Assembly: GCF_946886105.1 (NCBI RefSeq)
Contig: NZ_CAMPHV010000004.1
Location: 62,001 to 126,000, forward strand
Source: an uncultured Pseudomonas sp.
Lineage (GTDB): Bacteria > Pseudomonadota > Gammaproteobacteria > Pseudomonadales > Pseudomonadaceae
Reading direction: 5' to 3'
Length of the DNA stretch: 64,000 nucleotides
Positions 1-9,017 of this stretch are shown here, in pieces. The first letter of the stretch is position 1, and every line of letters begins with the position of its first letter. Position numbers and translations under genes: made by a program. The notes beneath the pieces were generated by a model, which ran no database searches, had not been told where the DNA came from, and saw only the letters and a program-made list of their open reading frames with translations.

Positions 1-225
1 CCATTTCAGACGGGCGGTCAGCTCGTCATAGGCCAGGTAGGGTTCGAGCGGGTAATCGCGCAAGGCTTCGGCGTAACGCTTGTAGGGGCCGCTATCGCCT
101 TTAGCCAGAGCGGCCTTGGCCTGATCGTAATACTGGCGCTGCTGGCTCAGATTGGCGGCCTGTGCCGTCGATAAGGTAGCGAGGCAAAGCAGGATGGGGC
201 ACAACTTATACAGACGAGCGCGCAT
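1..225 (-). CDS. slt: Soluble lytic murein transglycosylase, N-terminal part only
   Basis: Only the first 75 codons are in the window; the gene runs off the left edge. The ATG at 225 opens a signal peptide (MRARLYKLC, then a hydrophobic stretch ending STAQA), followed by a mature start NLSQQRQYYDQAKAALAKGD and a helical segment. This resembles the N-terminal alpha-solenoid of the Slt70 family, periplasmic enzymes that cleave peptidoglycan glycan strands to 1,6-anhydromuropeptides. The catalytic lysozyme-like domain lies outside the window, so the call rests on the N-terminus and on the neighbouring divergent uup gene, an arrangement known in Pseudomonas. Confidence 0.8.
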   Translation of the reverse strand, partial: MRARLYKLCPILLCLATLSTAQAANLSQQRQYYDQAKAALAKGDSGPYKRYAEALRDYPLEPYLAYDELTARLKW

Positions 226-252
226 GACACTTCCGGGTTAGAGCATGAAAAG

Positions 253-270
253 AGCGCCATCGATGGCGCT
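253..270. other. Perfect hairpin in the slt leader
   Basis: AGCGCCATCGATGGCGCT is an 18-base palindrome 28 bases upstream of the slt ATG. Read on the minus strand it is followed by CTCTTTTC, so it resembles a weak intrinsic terminator or a leader hairpin for slt. No function can be assigned from sequence alone. The rest of 226-520 holds no gene; TAGAAT at 368-373 could be a -10 element for uup but lacks a good -35. Confidence 0.4.
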
Positions 271-520
271 GACTGCTCTAGCTTAGCCTTTTGTCCGGCC
301 ACGATGAAAGTTATAGGGCGACCGCTGAGTCGCTGAAAAATGCCCGCGTAGCCATGCTCATCTCGGTTAGAATGCGCGCCCAGTTTTTGCCGTCGCTAGA
401 TGCTGTCGGCAAATTAGTTTTCGTGGCGATGCATGCCGTGAACGCCAGGCCCTCGATGTATCGATGCGTCTATTCCCTGCGTTCTCGTCGTTCATTGCCA
501 CCGTATGATCGAGGCGTGCC

Positions 521-2440
521 ATGACCCTGCTCAAGTTCACCGATGTTTCCCTGGCCTTCGGCGCCATGCCGCTGCTGGACAAGGTGTCTTGGCAGATCGC
601 GCGTGGCGAGCGGGTGTGCATTATCGGCCGCAACGGCACCGGAAAATCGAGCATGTTGAAGCTGGTCAAGGGCGATCAGAAACCCGACGACGGTTCGGTC
701 TGGCGCGCTCCTGGGCTGAAAATCGGCGAATTACCGCAAGAGTTGCCGTTGGCCGACCAGCGGACCGTATTCGATGTGGTCGCCGAAGGTCTGGATGGCG
801 TCGGTGCGCTCCTGGCCGAGTACCACCACCTCAGCCAAAACATCCACAACGAGGCCGATCTGGACAAGCTCATGCATGTCCAACAGGACCTCGAAGCCCG
901 CGACGGCTGGCGTTTGCAGCAGTTGGTCGAGAGCACCCTGAGCCGTCTGCAGCTGCCGGCCGACAAGACCCTGGCCGAGCTGTCCGGCGGCTGGCGCCGG
1001 CGCGTGCTGCTGGCCCAGGCACTGGTTTGCGAACCGGACCTGTTGCTGCTCGACGAACCGACCAACCACCTGGATATCGGGGCTATCGCCTGGCTGGAAG
1101 AAGCTTTGAGCAGCTTTCAGGGCGCCGTGTTGTTCATCACCCACGACCGTTCCTTCCTGCAGAACCTGGCCACGCGCATCCTCGAGCTGGATCGTGGCGG
1201 TTTGATCGATTGGAATGGCGACTACGCGAGCTTTCTGGTGCACAAAGAGGCGGTCCTGGCCGCTGAAGAAACCGCCAATGCCTTATTCGACAAGCGGTTG
1301 GCCCAGGAAGAGGTATGGATCCGTCAGGGCATCAAGGCGCGCCGCACCCGCAACGAAGGCCGTGTACGTGCTTTGAAAGCCCTGCGCGTCGAGCGCAGCG
1401 AACGCCGTGAACGTACCGGTAAAGCCAATATCCAGCTGGAAACCGCCGATAAGTCCGGCAAGCAGGTCATGGTCCTGGAGGACGTGCGCTTCGCCCATCC
1501 GGATGGGCCGTGGCTGGTCAAGGATTTCTCCATGGTGCTGCAGCGCGGCGATCGCATCGGCCTGCTCGGCGCCAACGGCACCGGCAAGACCACGCTACTG
1601 AAGCTGATGCTCGGCGGCTTGCAGCCGAGCAGCGGTACGGTCGAGGTGGGTACGCGTCTCGAGGTGGCCTATTTCGACCAGCTGCGTCATCAGCTCGATC
1701 TGGAAAAAACCGTGATCGACAACGTCGCCGAGGGCCGCGATTTTATCGAGATCGACGGCCAGAACCGCCATGTGCTCAGCTATCTCGGCGATTTCCTGTT
1801 CAGCCCGCAACGCGCGCGTACGCCGGTCAAAGCCTTGTCCGGCGGCGAGCGCGCACGCCTGCTGTTGGCCAAATTATTCAGCAAACCGGCCAACTTGCTG
1901 GTGCTCGACGAGCCGACCAACGACCTCGATGTAGAAACCTTGGAGCTGTTGGAAGAGGTGCTGCTAACCTTCCCGGGCACCGTGCTGATGGTGAGCCACG
2001 ATCGGGCTTTCCTCGACAACGTGGTGACCAGCACCTTGGTATTCGAAGGCGAAGGACTGGTTCGCGAGTACGTCGGTGGCTACCAGGATTGGTTGCGTCA
2101 GGGCGGTTCGCCGCGTTTGCTCGGCGTCGGCGAAAGCAAGGCGGGTAAGGCCGAGTTGGGCTCGGCAGTGGTGGCGCCGGTGGTGGAGGCCAAAGCGGAG
2201 GCTATAGCGCCGCCGACAGCGAAGAAGAAACTCAGTTATAAGCTGCAACGCGAACTGGAGGCGATACCCGGGCAGATTGATGCGCTGGAAGCGCAAATAG
2301 CCGTATTGCAGGAGCAAATCGGCGCCCCGGCGTTCTATCAGCAGCCCGCCGAGAAAACCGCCGAGGTACTGGCGTGTTTGCAGAGCCTGCAGCAGGAATT
2401 GGATCAATTGGTGGAACGTTGGGCCGAACTGGAAAGCTAG
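521..2440 (+). CDS. uup: ABC-F family ATPase Uup
   Basis: This 639-residue soluble protein has two ABC ATPase domains and no membrane segments, as in ABC-F proteins, which act on ribosomes or nucleic acids rather than transport. Domain 1 has Walker A GRNGTGKS (about residue 40), signature LSGGW and Walker B LLLLDEPTNHLD. Domain 2 has GANGTGKTT (about 350), LSGGERAR and LLVLDEPTNDLD. The inter-domain linker carries KARRTRNEGRVRAL, characteristic of Uup rather than YheS or EttA. The last 75 or so residues form a predicted coiled coil, the DNA-binding region in E. coli Uup. E. coli Uup is linked to transposon excision and to ribosome or replication stress. The stop codon lies inside the end of an inverted-repeat element. 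Confidence 0.9.
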   Translation: MTLLKFTDVSLAFGAMPLLDKVSWQIARGERVCIIGRNGTGKSSMLKLVKGDQKPDDGSVWRAPGLKIGELPQELPLADQRTVFDVVAEGLDGVGALLAEYHHLSQNIHNEADLDKLMHVQQDLEARDGWRLQQLVESTLSRLQLPADKTLAELSGGWRRRVLLAQALVCEPDLLLLDEPTNHLDIGAIAWLEEALSSFQGAVLFITHDRSFLQNLATRILELDRGGLIDWNGDYASFLVHKEAVLAAEETANALFDKRLAQEEVWIRQGIKARRTRNEGRVRALKALRVERSERRERTGKANIQLETADKSGKQVMVLEDVRFAHPDGPWLVKDFSMVLQRGDRIGLLGANGTGKTTLLKLMLGGLQPSSGTVEVGTRLEVAYFDQLRHQLDLEKTVIDNVAEGRDFIEIDGQNRHVLSYLGDFLFSPQRARTPVKALSGGERARLLLAKLFSKPANLLVLDEPTNDLDVETLELLEEVLLTFPGTVLMVSHDRAFLDNVVTSTLVFEGEGLVREYVGGYQDWLRQGGSPRLLGVGESKAGKAELGSAVVAPVVEAKAEAIAPPTAKKKLSYKLQRELEAIPGQIDALEAQIAVLQEQIGAPAFYQQPAEKTAEVLACLQSLQQELDQLVERWAELES

Positions 2441-2584
2441 CAGGCCGTTGAAAAACGTAGGCGAGGCAGGCAAGACAAGGCAAAAACAGCCGAAAAAGCG
2501 GAGTTTACGTGCTGTAAATGAGCATTTTTTAGGCTGTTTTTAACGCAGTATTGCCAACGCAGGTAGTTTTCAACGGCCTGCTAG
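2437..2584. repeat. 148-bp inverted-repeat (MITE-like) element
   Basis: The ends are a perfect 18-bp inverted repeat: CTAGCAGGCCGTTGAAAA at 2437-2454 and its complement at 2567-2584. Inside are nested palindromes: AAAAACAGCC paired with GGCTGTTTTT, and TTTAC with GTAAA around the centre. The whole sequence can fold into one long imperfect hairpin and has no coding capacity. The TAG stop of uup is supplied by the left end. From memory, elements with this sequence are scattered through several Pseudomonas genomes. It may also act as a transcription terminator for uup. No flanking target duplication is obvious. Confidence 0.8.
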
Positions 2585-2732
2585 TGGCCTGTGCCGTTAG
2601 TGGGGCACTTGGTTCGGATGCCTGAGGTGCTGAGACAAAGCGCCGCGACGACTCAAGGTCGGCTATGGTGAGGAATGGCAACCTCGGGTGCAAAAAATAA
2701 AAAAAGCCTCAAGGACGTTTGGCGGAGAGAAC

Positions 2733-3419
2733 ATGTCAATCGAATACCGTATCACCCTCGATAGCGACCATGAATTGAGTTACTGCATCGAGCCGAACCG
2801 TACCTATGAGCCCATTGCGGCCAAGACCGCACCCAATTGGACGCGCTTGGAGTATCAGCAGTGCAGCAACTGTCCGCTGAGTAAGGACAACTTCAGCCAT
2901 TGTCCGGCCGCGGTCGATTTGCATCGGGTGATCGAGGATTTCCAGGGGTTGCCGGCGTTCAAAAAAGTCCAGGTCTGGGTGCGTACCCCCGAGCGCGAAT
3001 ACAGCAAGCAGGTGAGCTTGGAAGAGGGCTTGCGGGCGCTGCTCGGGGTGATCATGGCGACCAGTGCTTGCCCGATTCTCGGCACACTCAAGCCCATGGC
3101 GCAGAACCATCTGCCCTTTGCCAGCAATCAGGAATTCATTCTGCGCGCGGTCTCGCTGTATCTGGCGCGGCAATACTTCAATTTCCGCGAAGGGCGCCAT
3201 GCGGATTGGGAGCTCAAGGGGCTGGTGCGGATGTTCCAGCAACTGCAATTGGTCAATCAGGCGTTTTGGCAGCGGATTCACGACACCTGCGAAGGCGACT
3301 CCAACCTCAAGGCGTTTCTGACCTTCTTCTCGATGTCCTCGAGCATGACCTATTCGATGGAAACCCAGCTGCAGAAGATTCGGCCGCTGGTGATGAGTGC
3401 GGGCGAGGGGGCCGATTAG
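2733..3419 (+). CDS. Conserved Pseudomonas protein of unknown function with a cysteine cluster
   Basis: I do not recognise a characterised family. The 228-residue product has no signal peptide or membrane segment. It carries a Cys motif, CSNCPLSKDNFSHC (residues 44-57, CxxC-x9-C), plus Cys18 and Cys113, so a bound metal or redox role is possible. The C-terminal half is predicted helical. ATG 2733 is chosen because GGCGGAGAG lies just upstream; an earlier in-frame ATG at 2688 lacks a ribosome site. It is a single gene between the repeat element and the convergent stress-protein gene. A very similar protein sits at the same place in P. aeruginosa as I recall (PA3018 region). Confidence 0.8.
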   Translation: MSIEYRITLDSDHELSYCIEPNRTYEPIAAKTAPNWTRLEYQQCSNCPLSKDNFSHCPAAVDLHRVIEDFQGLPAFKKVQVWVRTPEREYSKQVSLEEGLRALLGVIMATSACPILGTLKPMAQNHLPFASNQEFILRAVSLYLARQYFNFREGRHADWELKGLVRMFQQLQLVNQAFWQRIHDTCEGDSNLKAFLTFFSMSSSMTYSMETQLQKIRPLVMSAGEGAD

Positions 3420-3428
3420 TGCCGCACC

Positions 3429-3452
3429 GCGCGACGCCGGTCGGCGTCGCGC
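3429..3452. terminator. GC-rich hairpin between convergent genes
   Basis: GCGCGACGCC, a GGTC loop and GGCGTCGCGC form a perfect 10-bp stem in the 46-base gap between two convergent genes. There is no clear U-tract on either strand immediately after it, so it may act as a bidirectional, weak or Rho-assisted terminator. Confidence 0.5.
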
Positions 3453-3465
3453 TAGGTGTCGGGTA

Positions 3466-3903
3466 TCAGGTTTTCTTGAGACGCACGGCCAGCACATCGC
3501 AAGGGGCGCCGTGCAGCACGTCGTTGGCGGTCGAGCCCAGTAGTAGTGCCAGGCCGTGGCGACCGTGGCTGCCCACCACGACCAGGTCGCAGCCTTGCTC
3601 CTCGGCCAGGCGGTGGATTTCCTGACGCGGTTGGCCGTAGGTAAGGTGGCGTTGTTCGGTGCCTATATCCGGGTATTTTCCGGAGAAGGCATCCAAGCGC
3701 TCACGTGCTTGATCGAATTGCTGCTGTTGCAGCATGGAAAGATCCATGGGGACATCCCCGCCAAAAGCCATCGCCATGGGCTCGACTACATGCACCACGG
3801 ATAGCTTGGCCTGGCAGCCGGCGGCTAGTTTCTGCGCCCGGTGCATGACCGGGTCGCATTCCTCGGTAAGGTCGACAGCGACCAGAATGTGCTTATAGGG
3901 CAT
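3466..3903 (-). CDS. Universal stress protein, UspA family
   Basis: A 145-residue single Usp domain: strand 1 MPYKHILVAVDLTE, a VVHVVEP strand, and near the C-terminus VVVGSHGRHGLALLLGSTAN followed by CDVLAVRL. The glycine motif reads G-2x-G-8x-G-S, one residue shorter than the common ATP-binding G-2x-G-9x-G(S/T), so ATP binding is plausible but not certain. These cytoplasmic proteins usually help survival under starvation or oxidative stress; the precise role here is unknown. It is a lone gene, preceded on its own strand by AGAAGGAGTCACCC, a good ribosome site. Confidence 0.9.
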   Translation of the reverse strand: MPYKHILVAVDLTEECDPVMHRAQKLAAGCQAKLSVVHVVEPMAMAFGGDVPMDLSMLQQQQFDQARERLDAFSGKYPDIGTEQRHLTYGQPRQEIHRLAEEQGCDLVVVGSHGRHGLALLLGSTANDVLHGAPCDVLAVRLKKT

Positions 3904-3989
3904 GGGTGACTCCTTCTAAGAGTGGTCGATGTGATTGATTATGACTCTACTGTATGCCAGCGACAGCTGTTTGCTTGCGAGATTACGCT

Positions 3990-4427
3990 ATGAGCCCCTG
4001 GATCGTCCTACTGCTGCTGATCTTTGTGCTCAGCCCCTTATCCTGGTTGATACCGACGCGCCGTCAGCGTGGGCAGATGGACGTACGCCTGCAGGCCCGC
4101 CGCATGGGGCTGGCGATGCAGCTATCGCGCCAGCAATGGCCGCATTGGTTGACCCGGGAGCCGCCCAGCACCTGCGCACAGTATCACCGGGCACGTCGTC
4201 GCGGTCATCGGGACAGCTGGTGCTACTGGCAGGTCGAGCCCGGCACCTGGCTCGACCAGTGGCGTGAACTCTGCGCCGATGAGGAGCTGGCTGCGCAGTT
4301 GGCGTGTCTACCCGCCGATGCATATAAGGTAGAAGCATCCGCGCAGATGGTTGCCGTGTACTGGGGCGAGCGTGCGCAGGCCGATGCGCTGCAGCGGATT
4401 GCCGATTTTCTGCTGGCACGGGCTTGA
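3990..4427 (+). CDS. Small membrane-anchored protein of unknown function
   Basis: The product is 145 residues when started at ATG 3990, giving MSPWIVLLLLIFVLSPLSWLI, a single N-terminal membrane helix, then TRRQRGQ, a positive cytoplasmic flank. The remainder is a soluble domain rich in Trp and Arg (for example RHRDSWCYWQVEPGTWLDQW-like residues 68-88). No catalytic motif is recognised. An in-frame ATG at 3954 would add 12 residues before the helix and looks less likely. It lies just upstream of a long non-coding gap. Proteins of this type are found at the same locus in other Pseudomonas, as I recall. Confidence 0.7.
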   Translation: MSPWIVLLLLIFVLSPLSWLIPTRRQRGQMDVRLQARRMGLAMQLSRQQWPHWLTREPPSTCAQYHRARRRGHRDSWCYWQVEPGTWLDQWRELCADEELAAQLACLPADAYKVEASAQMVAVYWGERAQADALQRIADFLLARA

Positions 4428-4489
4428 AGCGCCTGGGCTGGCGGCGATGCGAGCCGGGCTTGAGCAAGGTCGGCGAACGGCAAGCGGAC

Positions 4490-4517
4490 AAAGAAAACCC
4501 AGCGCAAGCGCTGGGTT
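4490..4517 (-). terminator. Orphan intrinsic terminator facing the minus strand
   Basis: AACCCAGCGC and GCGCTGGGTT (4496-4517) form a 10-bp stem with a 2-base loop. On the minus strand it is followed by TTCTTTG and the stem's own TT, giving a U-rich tail; on the plus strand no U-run follows. No minus-strand gene is evident upstream of it, which suggests an unannotated minus-strand transcript coming from 4520-5000. Confidence 0.55.
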
Positions 4518-4932
4518 GATCGCAATGGCCAGGCAGGCCGGAAAGTGGAATGCGCAGGTGCTGTTGACGGGGCGAGTGCAATGGGTTGCGCCGCCGGATA
4601 TCGCTTGAACCCGCCCGCGGTTCGGCAGGTCGACAGCAGTATCCGCACTGATTAACGGAAGATACGCCATTTCCGTTGCATCCCTTAGCGGTTTTTACGA
4701 TGGCGTATCGATTTCGCTGGAACGGCCACGCCCGCGGCGAAGGAGTATCTGGCATGTGTTGTCTCGTATCGCCGATTCGCGTATCCGCTTATCGACGCAG
4801 ATCGTCGCCTGTTCGCCCCTATCTCTCGAAAATAAAGCGTGTCACGGCTACTTACAGGCCGGTCGAGACGACAGTCCTTATCAGGCTAATTGACAACTTG
4901 GCGCTTTTCCGAGAAGGTGTGCGTACCCAAAT
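4518..4932. other. Non-coding region upstream of fadB
   Basis: No convincing gene on either strand. It contains a 10-bp inverted repeat, GATACGCCAT at 4661-4670 and ATGGCGTATC at 4700-4709, with 29 bases between. TTGACA at 4890-4895 could be the -35 of the fadB promoter, but no good -10 is seen at the usual spacing. Confidence 0.5.
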
Positions 4933-4959
4933 CAAACGGGCGTATGAATTGAGCGTTTG
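4933..4959. promoter_or_regulatory. PsrA-like operator half-sites upstream of fadB
   Basis: CAAAC-GGGC-GTATG (4933-4946) and GAATT-GAGC-GTTTG (4946-4959) are adjoining, each with one good half of the PsrA consensus (G/C)AAAC-N(2-4)-GTTT(G/C). The outer halves CAAACG and CGTTTG are exact complements. PsrA is known to repress the fadBA operon in P. aeruginosa and to release DNA on binding long-chain fatty acids, and psrA itself is in this window. The site is inferred from sequence. Confidence 0.55.
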
Positions 4960-5106
4960 TCTGAAAGACGGCGCCTTTACAGCCCGATTATCGCATCGGC
5001 GGGTGTGCCAGGCTGATTAGGGCTATTTCGACGGCTAAGCTTCGGGATAGCTTACTGGTTGGCTCCGATGTGTACTGTTTAGCTTCCATACCGTGGAGAT
5101 CAGTTG

Positions 5107-7254
5107 ATGATTTACGAAGGTAAAGCCATCACGGTTAAGGCTCTTGAGAGCAATATCGTCGAATTGAAATTCGACCTCAAGGGTGAGTCCGTCAACAAAT
5201 TCAACCGTCAAACCCTGAACGAGCTGCGTCAATCCGTTGATGCGATCAAGGCCGATGGTTCGATCAAGGGCGTGATTGTCACCAGTGGCAAAGACGTATT
5301 CATCGTCGGTGCCGACATCACCGAGTTCGTCGATAACTTCAAGTTGCCCGACGAAGAGTTGATGGCTGGCAACCTCGAAGCCAACAAGATCTTCAATGAT
5401 TTTGAAGACCTCGCCGTACCGACCGTTGTCGCTATCAATGGGGTCGCTCTGGGCGGCGGTTTTGAAATGTGCCTGGCGGCGGATTACCGCGTCATGGCCG
5501 ACAGCGCCAAAGTGGGCCTGCCGGAAGTCAAGCTGGGCCTGTACCCGGGCTTTGGCGGTACCGTCCGTCTGCCGCGGGTGATAGGCACCGACAATGCCGT
5601 CGAGTGGATTGCCTCGGGCAAAGAGAACCGTGCGGCCGATGCCCTGAAGGCGGGCGCCGTCGACGCCGTGGTTGCCGCCGACAAGCTGCAGGCCGCTGCA
5701 CTCGATCTGGTCAAGCGCGCTATCTCCGGCGAACTGGACTACAAGGCCAAGCGTCAGCCTAAGCTGGAAAAGCTCAAGCTCAACGCCATCGAACAAATGA
5801 TGTGCTTCGAAACCGCCAAGGGTTTTGTCGCCGGTCAAGCGGGGCCGAACTACCCGGCGCCGGTTGAAGCCATCAAGACCATCCAGAAAGCCGCCAATCA
5901 GGGTCGTGACAAGGCGCTCGAGATCGAGGCCGCGGGCTTCGTCAAGCTGGCCAAGACCTCGGTTGCCGAAAGCCTGATCGGTCTGTTCCTGAACGACCAG
6001 GAGCTGAAGAAGAAGGCCAAGCGCCACGACGAAATCGCCAAAGACGTGAAACTGGCCGCCGTTCTCGGCGCCGGCATCATGGGTGGCGGTATCGCCTACC
6101 AGTCGGCTGTCAAAGGCACGCCGATCCTGATGAAGGATATCCGCGAAGAGGGTATCCAGATGGGCTTGAACGAGGCTTCCAAGCTGCTCGGCAAGCGCGT
6201 CGAGAAGGGCCGTTTATCCCCGGCCAAGATGGCCGAAGCCCTCAATGCGATTCGCCCAACCATGTCCTACGGCGATTTCGGCAACGTCGACATCGTCGTC
6301 GAAGCCGTGGTCGAGAACCCCAAGGTCAAGCAGGCCGTACTGGCTGAAGTGGAAGGCGCGGTGAAGGAGGATGCGATCCTCGCCTCCAATACTTCGACCA
6401 TCTCCATCAGCTTGCTGGCCAAGGCCCTCAAGCGTCCGGAAAACTTCGTTGGTATGCACTTCTTCAACCCGGTGCACATGATGCCGCTGGTCGAAGTCAT
6501 CCGTGGCGAGAAGTCCAGCGAACTGGCTGTGGCCACCACCGTTGCCTACGCCAAGAAGATGGGCAAGACCCCGGTCGTGGTCAACGATTGCCCGGGCTTC
6601 CTGGTCAACCGCGTGCTGTTCCCGTACTTCGGTGGTTTCTCCAAACTGCTCGAGCTCGGTGTGGACTTCGTGCGTATCGACAAAGTCATGGAGAAGTTCG
6701 GCTGGCCCATGGGCCCGGCTTACCTGTCCGACGTGGTCGGTATCGACACCGGTCACCATGGCCGCGACGTCATGGCCGAAGGTTTCCCCGATCGTATGGC
6801 GGTTGAAGGCCGTACCGCGGTCGACGTGATGTACGAAGCCGACCGCCTGGGTCAAAAGAACGGTAAGGGCTTCTACGCCTACGAGATGGACAAGCGCGGC
6901 AAGCCGAAGAAGGTCATCGACCCTCAGGCTTACGAGTTGCTCAAGTCGATCGTGACCGAGCAGCGTGAAGTGACCGATGAAGACATCATCAACTTCATGA
7001 TGATTCCGCTGTGCATGGAAACCGTGCGCTGTCTGGAAGACGGCATCGTCGAAACCGCGGCCGAGGCCGATATGGGCCTGATCTACGGTATCGGCTTCCC
7101 GCCGTTCCGTGGTGGTGCCTTGCGTTACATCGACAGCATCGGAGTGGCCGAATTCGTAGCGCTGGCCGACAAGTACGCCGATCTGGGCGCGCTGTACACC
7201 CCGACTGCCAAGCTTCGCGAAATGGCTGCTAATGGCCAGAAGTTTTTCGGTTAA
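5107..7254 (+). CDS. fadB: Fatty acid oxidation complex alpha subunit FadB
   Basis: The 715-residue multifunctional enzyme carries enoyl-CoA hydratase/isomerase and 3-hydroxyacyl-CoA dehydrogenase activities for beta-oxidation, acting in an alpha2-beta2 complex with FadA. The hydratase domain has GGGFEM with Glu120 and [15 protein letters not shown] with Glu140. The NAD-binding motif is [10 protein letters not shown] (319-328), and the dehydrogenase signature [14 protein letters not shown] contains catalytic His451. ATG 5107 is preferred over the TTG at 5104; GGAG at 5095-5098 gives proper spacing. fadA follows after 30 bases. Regulation by PsrA is likely from the upstream half-sites. Confidence 0.97.
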   Translation: MIYEGKAITVKALESNIVELKFDLKGESVNKFNRQTLNELRQSVDAIKADGSIKGVIVTSGKDVFIVGADITEFVDNFKLPDEELMAGNLEANKIFNDFEDLAVPTVVAINGVALGGGFEMCLAADYRVMADSAKVGLPEVKLGLYPGFGGTVRLPRVIGTDNAVEWIASGKENRAADALKAGAVDAVVAADKLQAAALDLVKRAISGELDYKAKRQPKLEKLKLNAIEQMMCFETAKGFVAGQAGPNYPAPVEAIKTIQKAANQGRDKALEIEAAGFVKLAKTSVAESLIGLFLNDQELKKKAKRHDEIAKDVKLAAVLGAGIMGGGIAYQSAVKGTPILMKDIREEGIQMGLNEASKLLGKRVEKGRLSPAKMAEALNAIRPTMSYGDFGNVDIVVEAVVENPKVKQAVLAEVEGAVKEDAILASNTSTISISLLAKALKRPENFVGMHFFNPVHMMPLVEVIRGEKSSELAVATTVAYAKKMGKTPVVVNDCPGFLVNRVLFPYFGGFSKLLELGVDFVRIDKVMEKFGWPMGPAYLSDVVGIDTGHHGRDVMAEGFPDRMAVEGRTAVDVMYEADRLGQKNGKGFYAYEMDKRGKPKKVIDPQAYELLKSIVTEQREVTDEDIINFMMIPLCMETVRCLEDGIVETAAEADMGLIYGIGFPPFRGGALRYIDSIGVAEFVALADKYADLGALYTPTAKLREMAANGQKFFG

Positions 7255-7269
7255 TCGCGGACAGACTAG

Positions 7270-8460
<1,191 letters not shown>

Positions 8461-8474
8461 GCGTTCAAGGATGC

Positions 8475-8505
8475 AAAACCGGGGCCTAGTGCCCCGGTTT
8501 TTCTT
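8475..8505 (+). terminator. Intrinsic terminator of fadBA
   Basis: AAAACCGGGGC, loop CTAGT, GCCCCGGTTTT, followed by TTCTTT. This is an 11-bp stem with a U-tract, 14 bases after the fadA stop. Confidence 0.85.
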
Positions 8506-8536
8506 TGCCAGCGAAAAAAAATCAAGGAATCCAGCG

Positions 8537-8773
8537 ATGCAGCTACAACCTGGTCTTTATCGCCACTACAAGGGGCCCGAGTATCGCGTTCTCGGTGTGG
8601 CTCGGCATTCCGAGACCGAACAGCAGATGGTTGTCTATCAGGCGCTATACGGCGATTACGGCCTATGGGTGCGACCGCTGGAAATGTTCTGCGAAAGTGT
8701 CGAGGTGGACGGCGAGACGGTGCCGCGTTTTGCCTTGATTCGGGGCGAAACCATGGTTTTCAGCCCGTCCTGA
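8537..8773 (+). CDS. DUF1653 family protein
   Basis: A 78-residue protein opening MQLQPGLYRHYKGPEYRVLG and continuing with YQALYGDYGLWVRPLEMF, the hallmark of the DUF1653 family, small beta-rich cytoplasmic proteins of unknown function. ATG 8537 is chosen because AAGGA lies upstream and the family begins here; the frame is open further upstream but without homology. It lies between fadA and topA and follows the fadBA terminator, so it probably has its own promoter. Confidence 0.88.
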   Translation: MQLQPGLYRHYKGPEYRVLGVARHSETEQQMVVYQALYGDYGLWVRPLEMFCESVEVDGETVPRFALIRGETMVFSPS

Positions 8774-8797
8774 GCCGATCTTGCACCATTGCTGCGC

Positions 8798-8827
8798 TTG
8801 ACCTCGGCTCAACCGCCACTATATATA
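8798..8827 (+). promoter_or_regulatory. Probable sigma-70 promoter of topA
   Basis: TTGACC at 8798-8803 and TATATA at 8820-8827 (16-18 base spacing depending on register) form a good sigma-70 promoter. Transcription would start near 8834 and give topA a leader of about 185 nt that includes the next repeat. Confidence 0.5.
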
Positions 8828-8838
8828 GCGGTGCCGCA

Positions 8839-8967
8839 CTAGCAGGCTGTTGAAAGACTACCGTGCCGGTCATGTATCTTCGACTCAACCGGGAATGCTC
8901 TCGAACACCGCTTCCACGGCTGACGTTGATTTACCTGATCTTTACCCACGACCTTTTTCAACAGGCT
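8839..8967. repeat. Degenerate inverted repeat with ends like the 148-bp element
   Basis: The left end CTAGCAGGCTGTTGAAA (8839-8855) differs by one base from the end of the element at 2437. The right end TTTCAACAGGCT (8956-8967) is its complement with one mismatch. The 100 bases between are unrelated to the 2437 element and non-coding. It sits in the predicted topA leader. Confidence 0.55.
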
Positions 8968-9017
8968 ACAAGGCGACTCCCGCCTTTCATTTATCGAATT
9001 CAGGAATTTTCCAATCC

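Noticed and set aside
4308..4670. A 120-codon open frame on the minus strand upstream of fadB
   Set aside because: It runs through the terminator hairpin, overlaps the plus-strand gene at 3990-4427, lacks a ribosome site and its composition looks like a shadow frame.
8850..9017. Extra 56 codons at the start of topA
   Set aside because: They translate the repeat-containing leader; homology and a ribosome site begin at ATG 9018.
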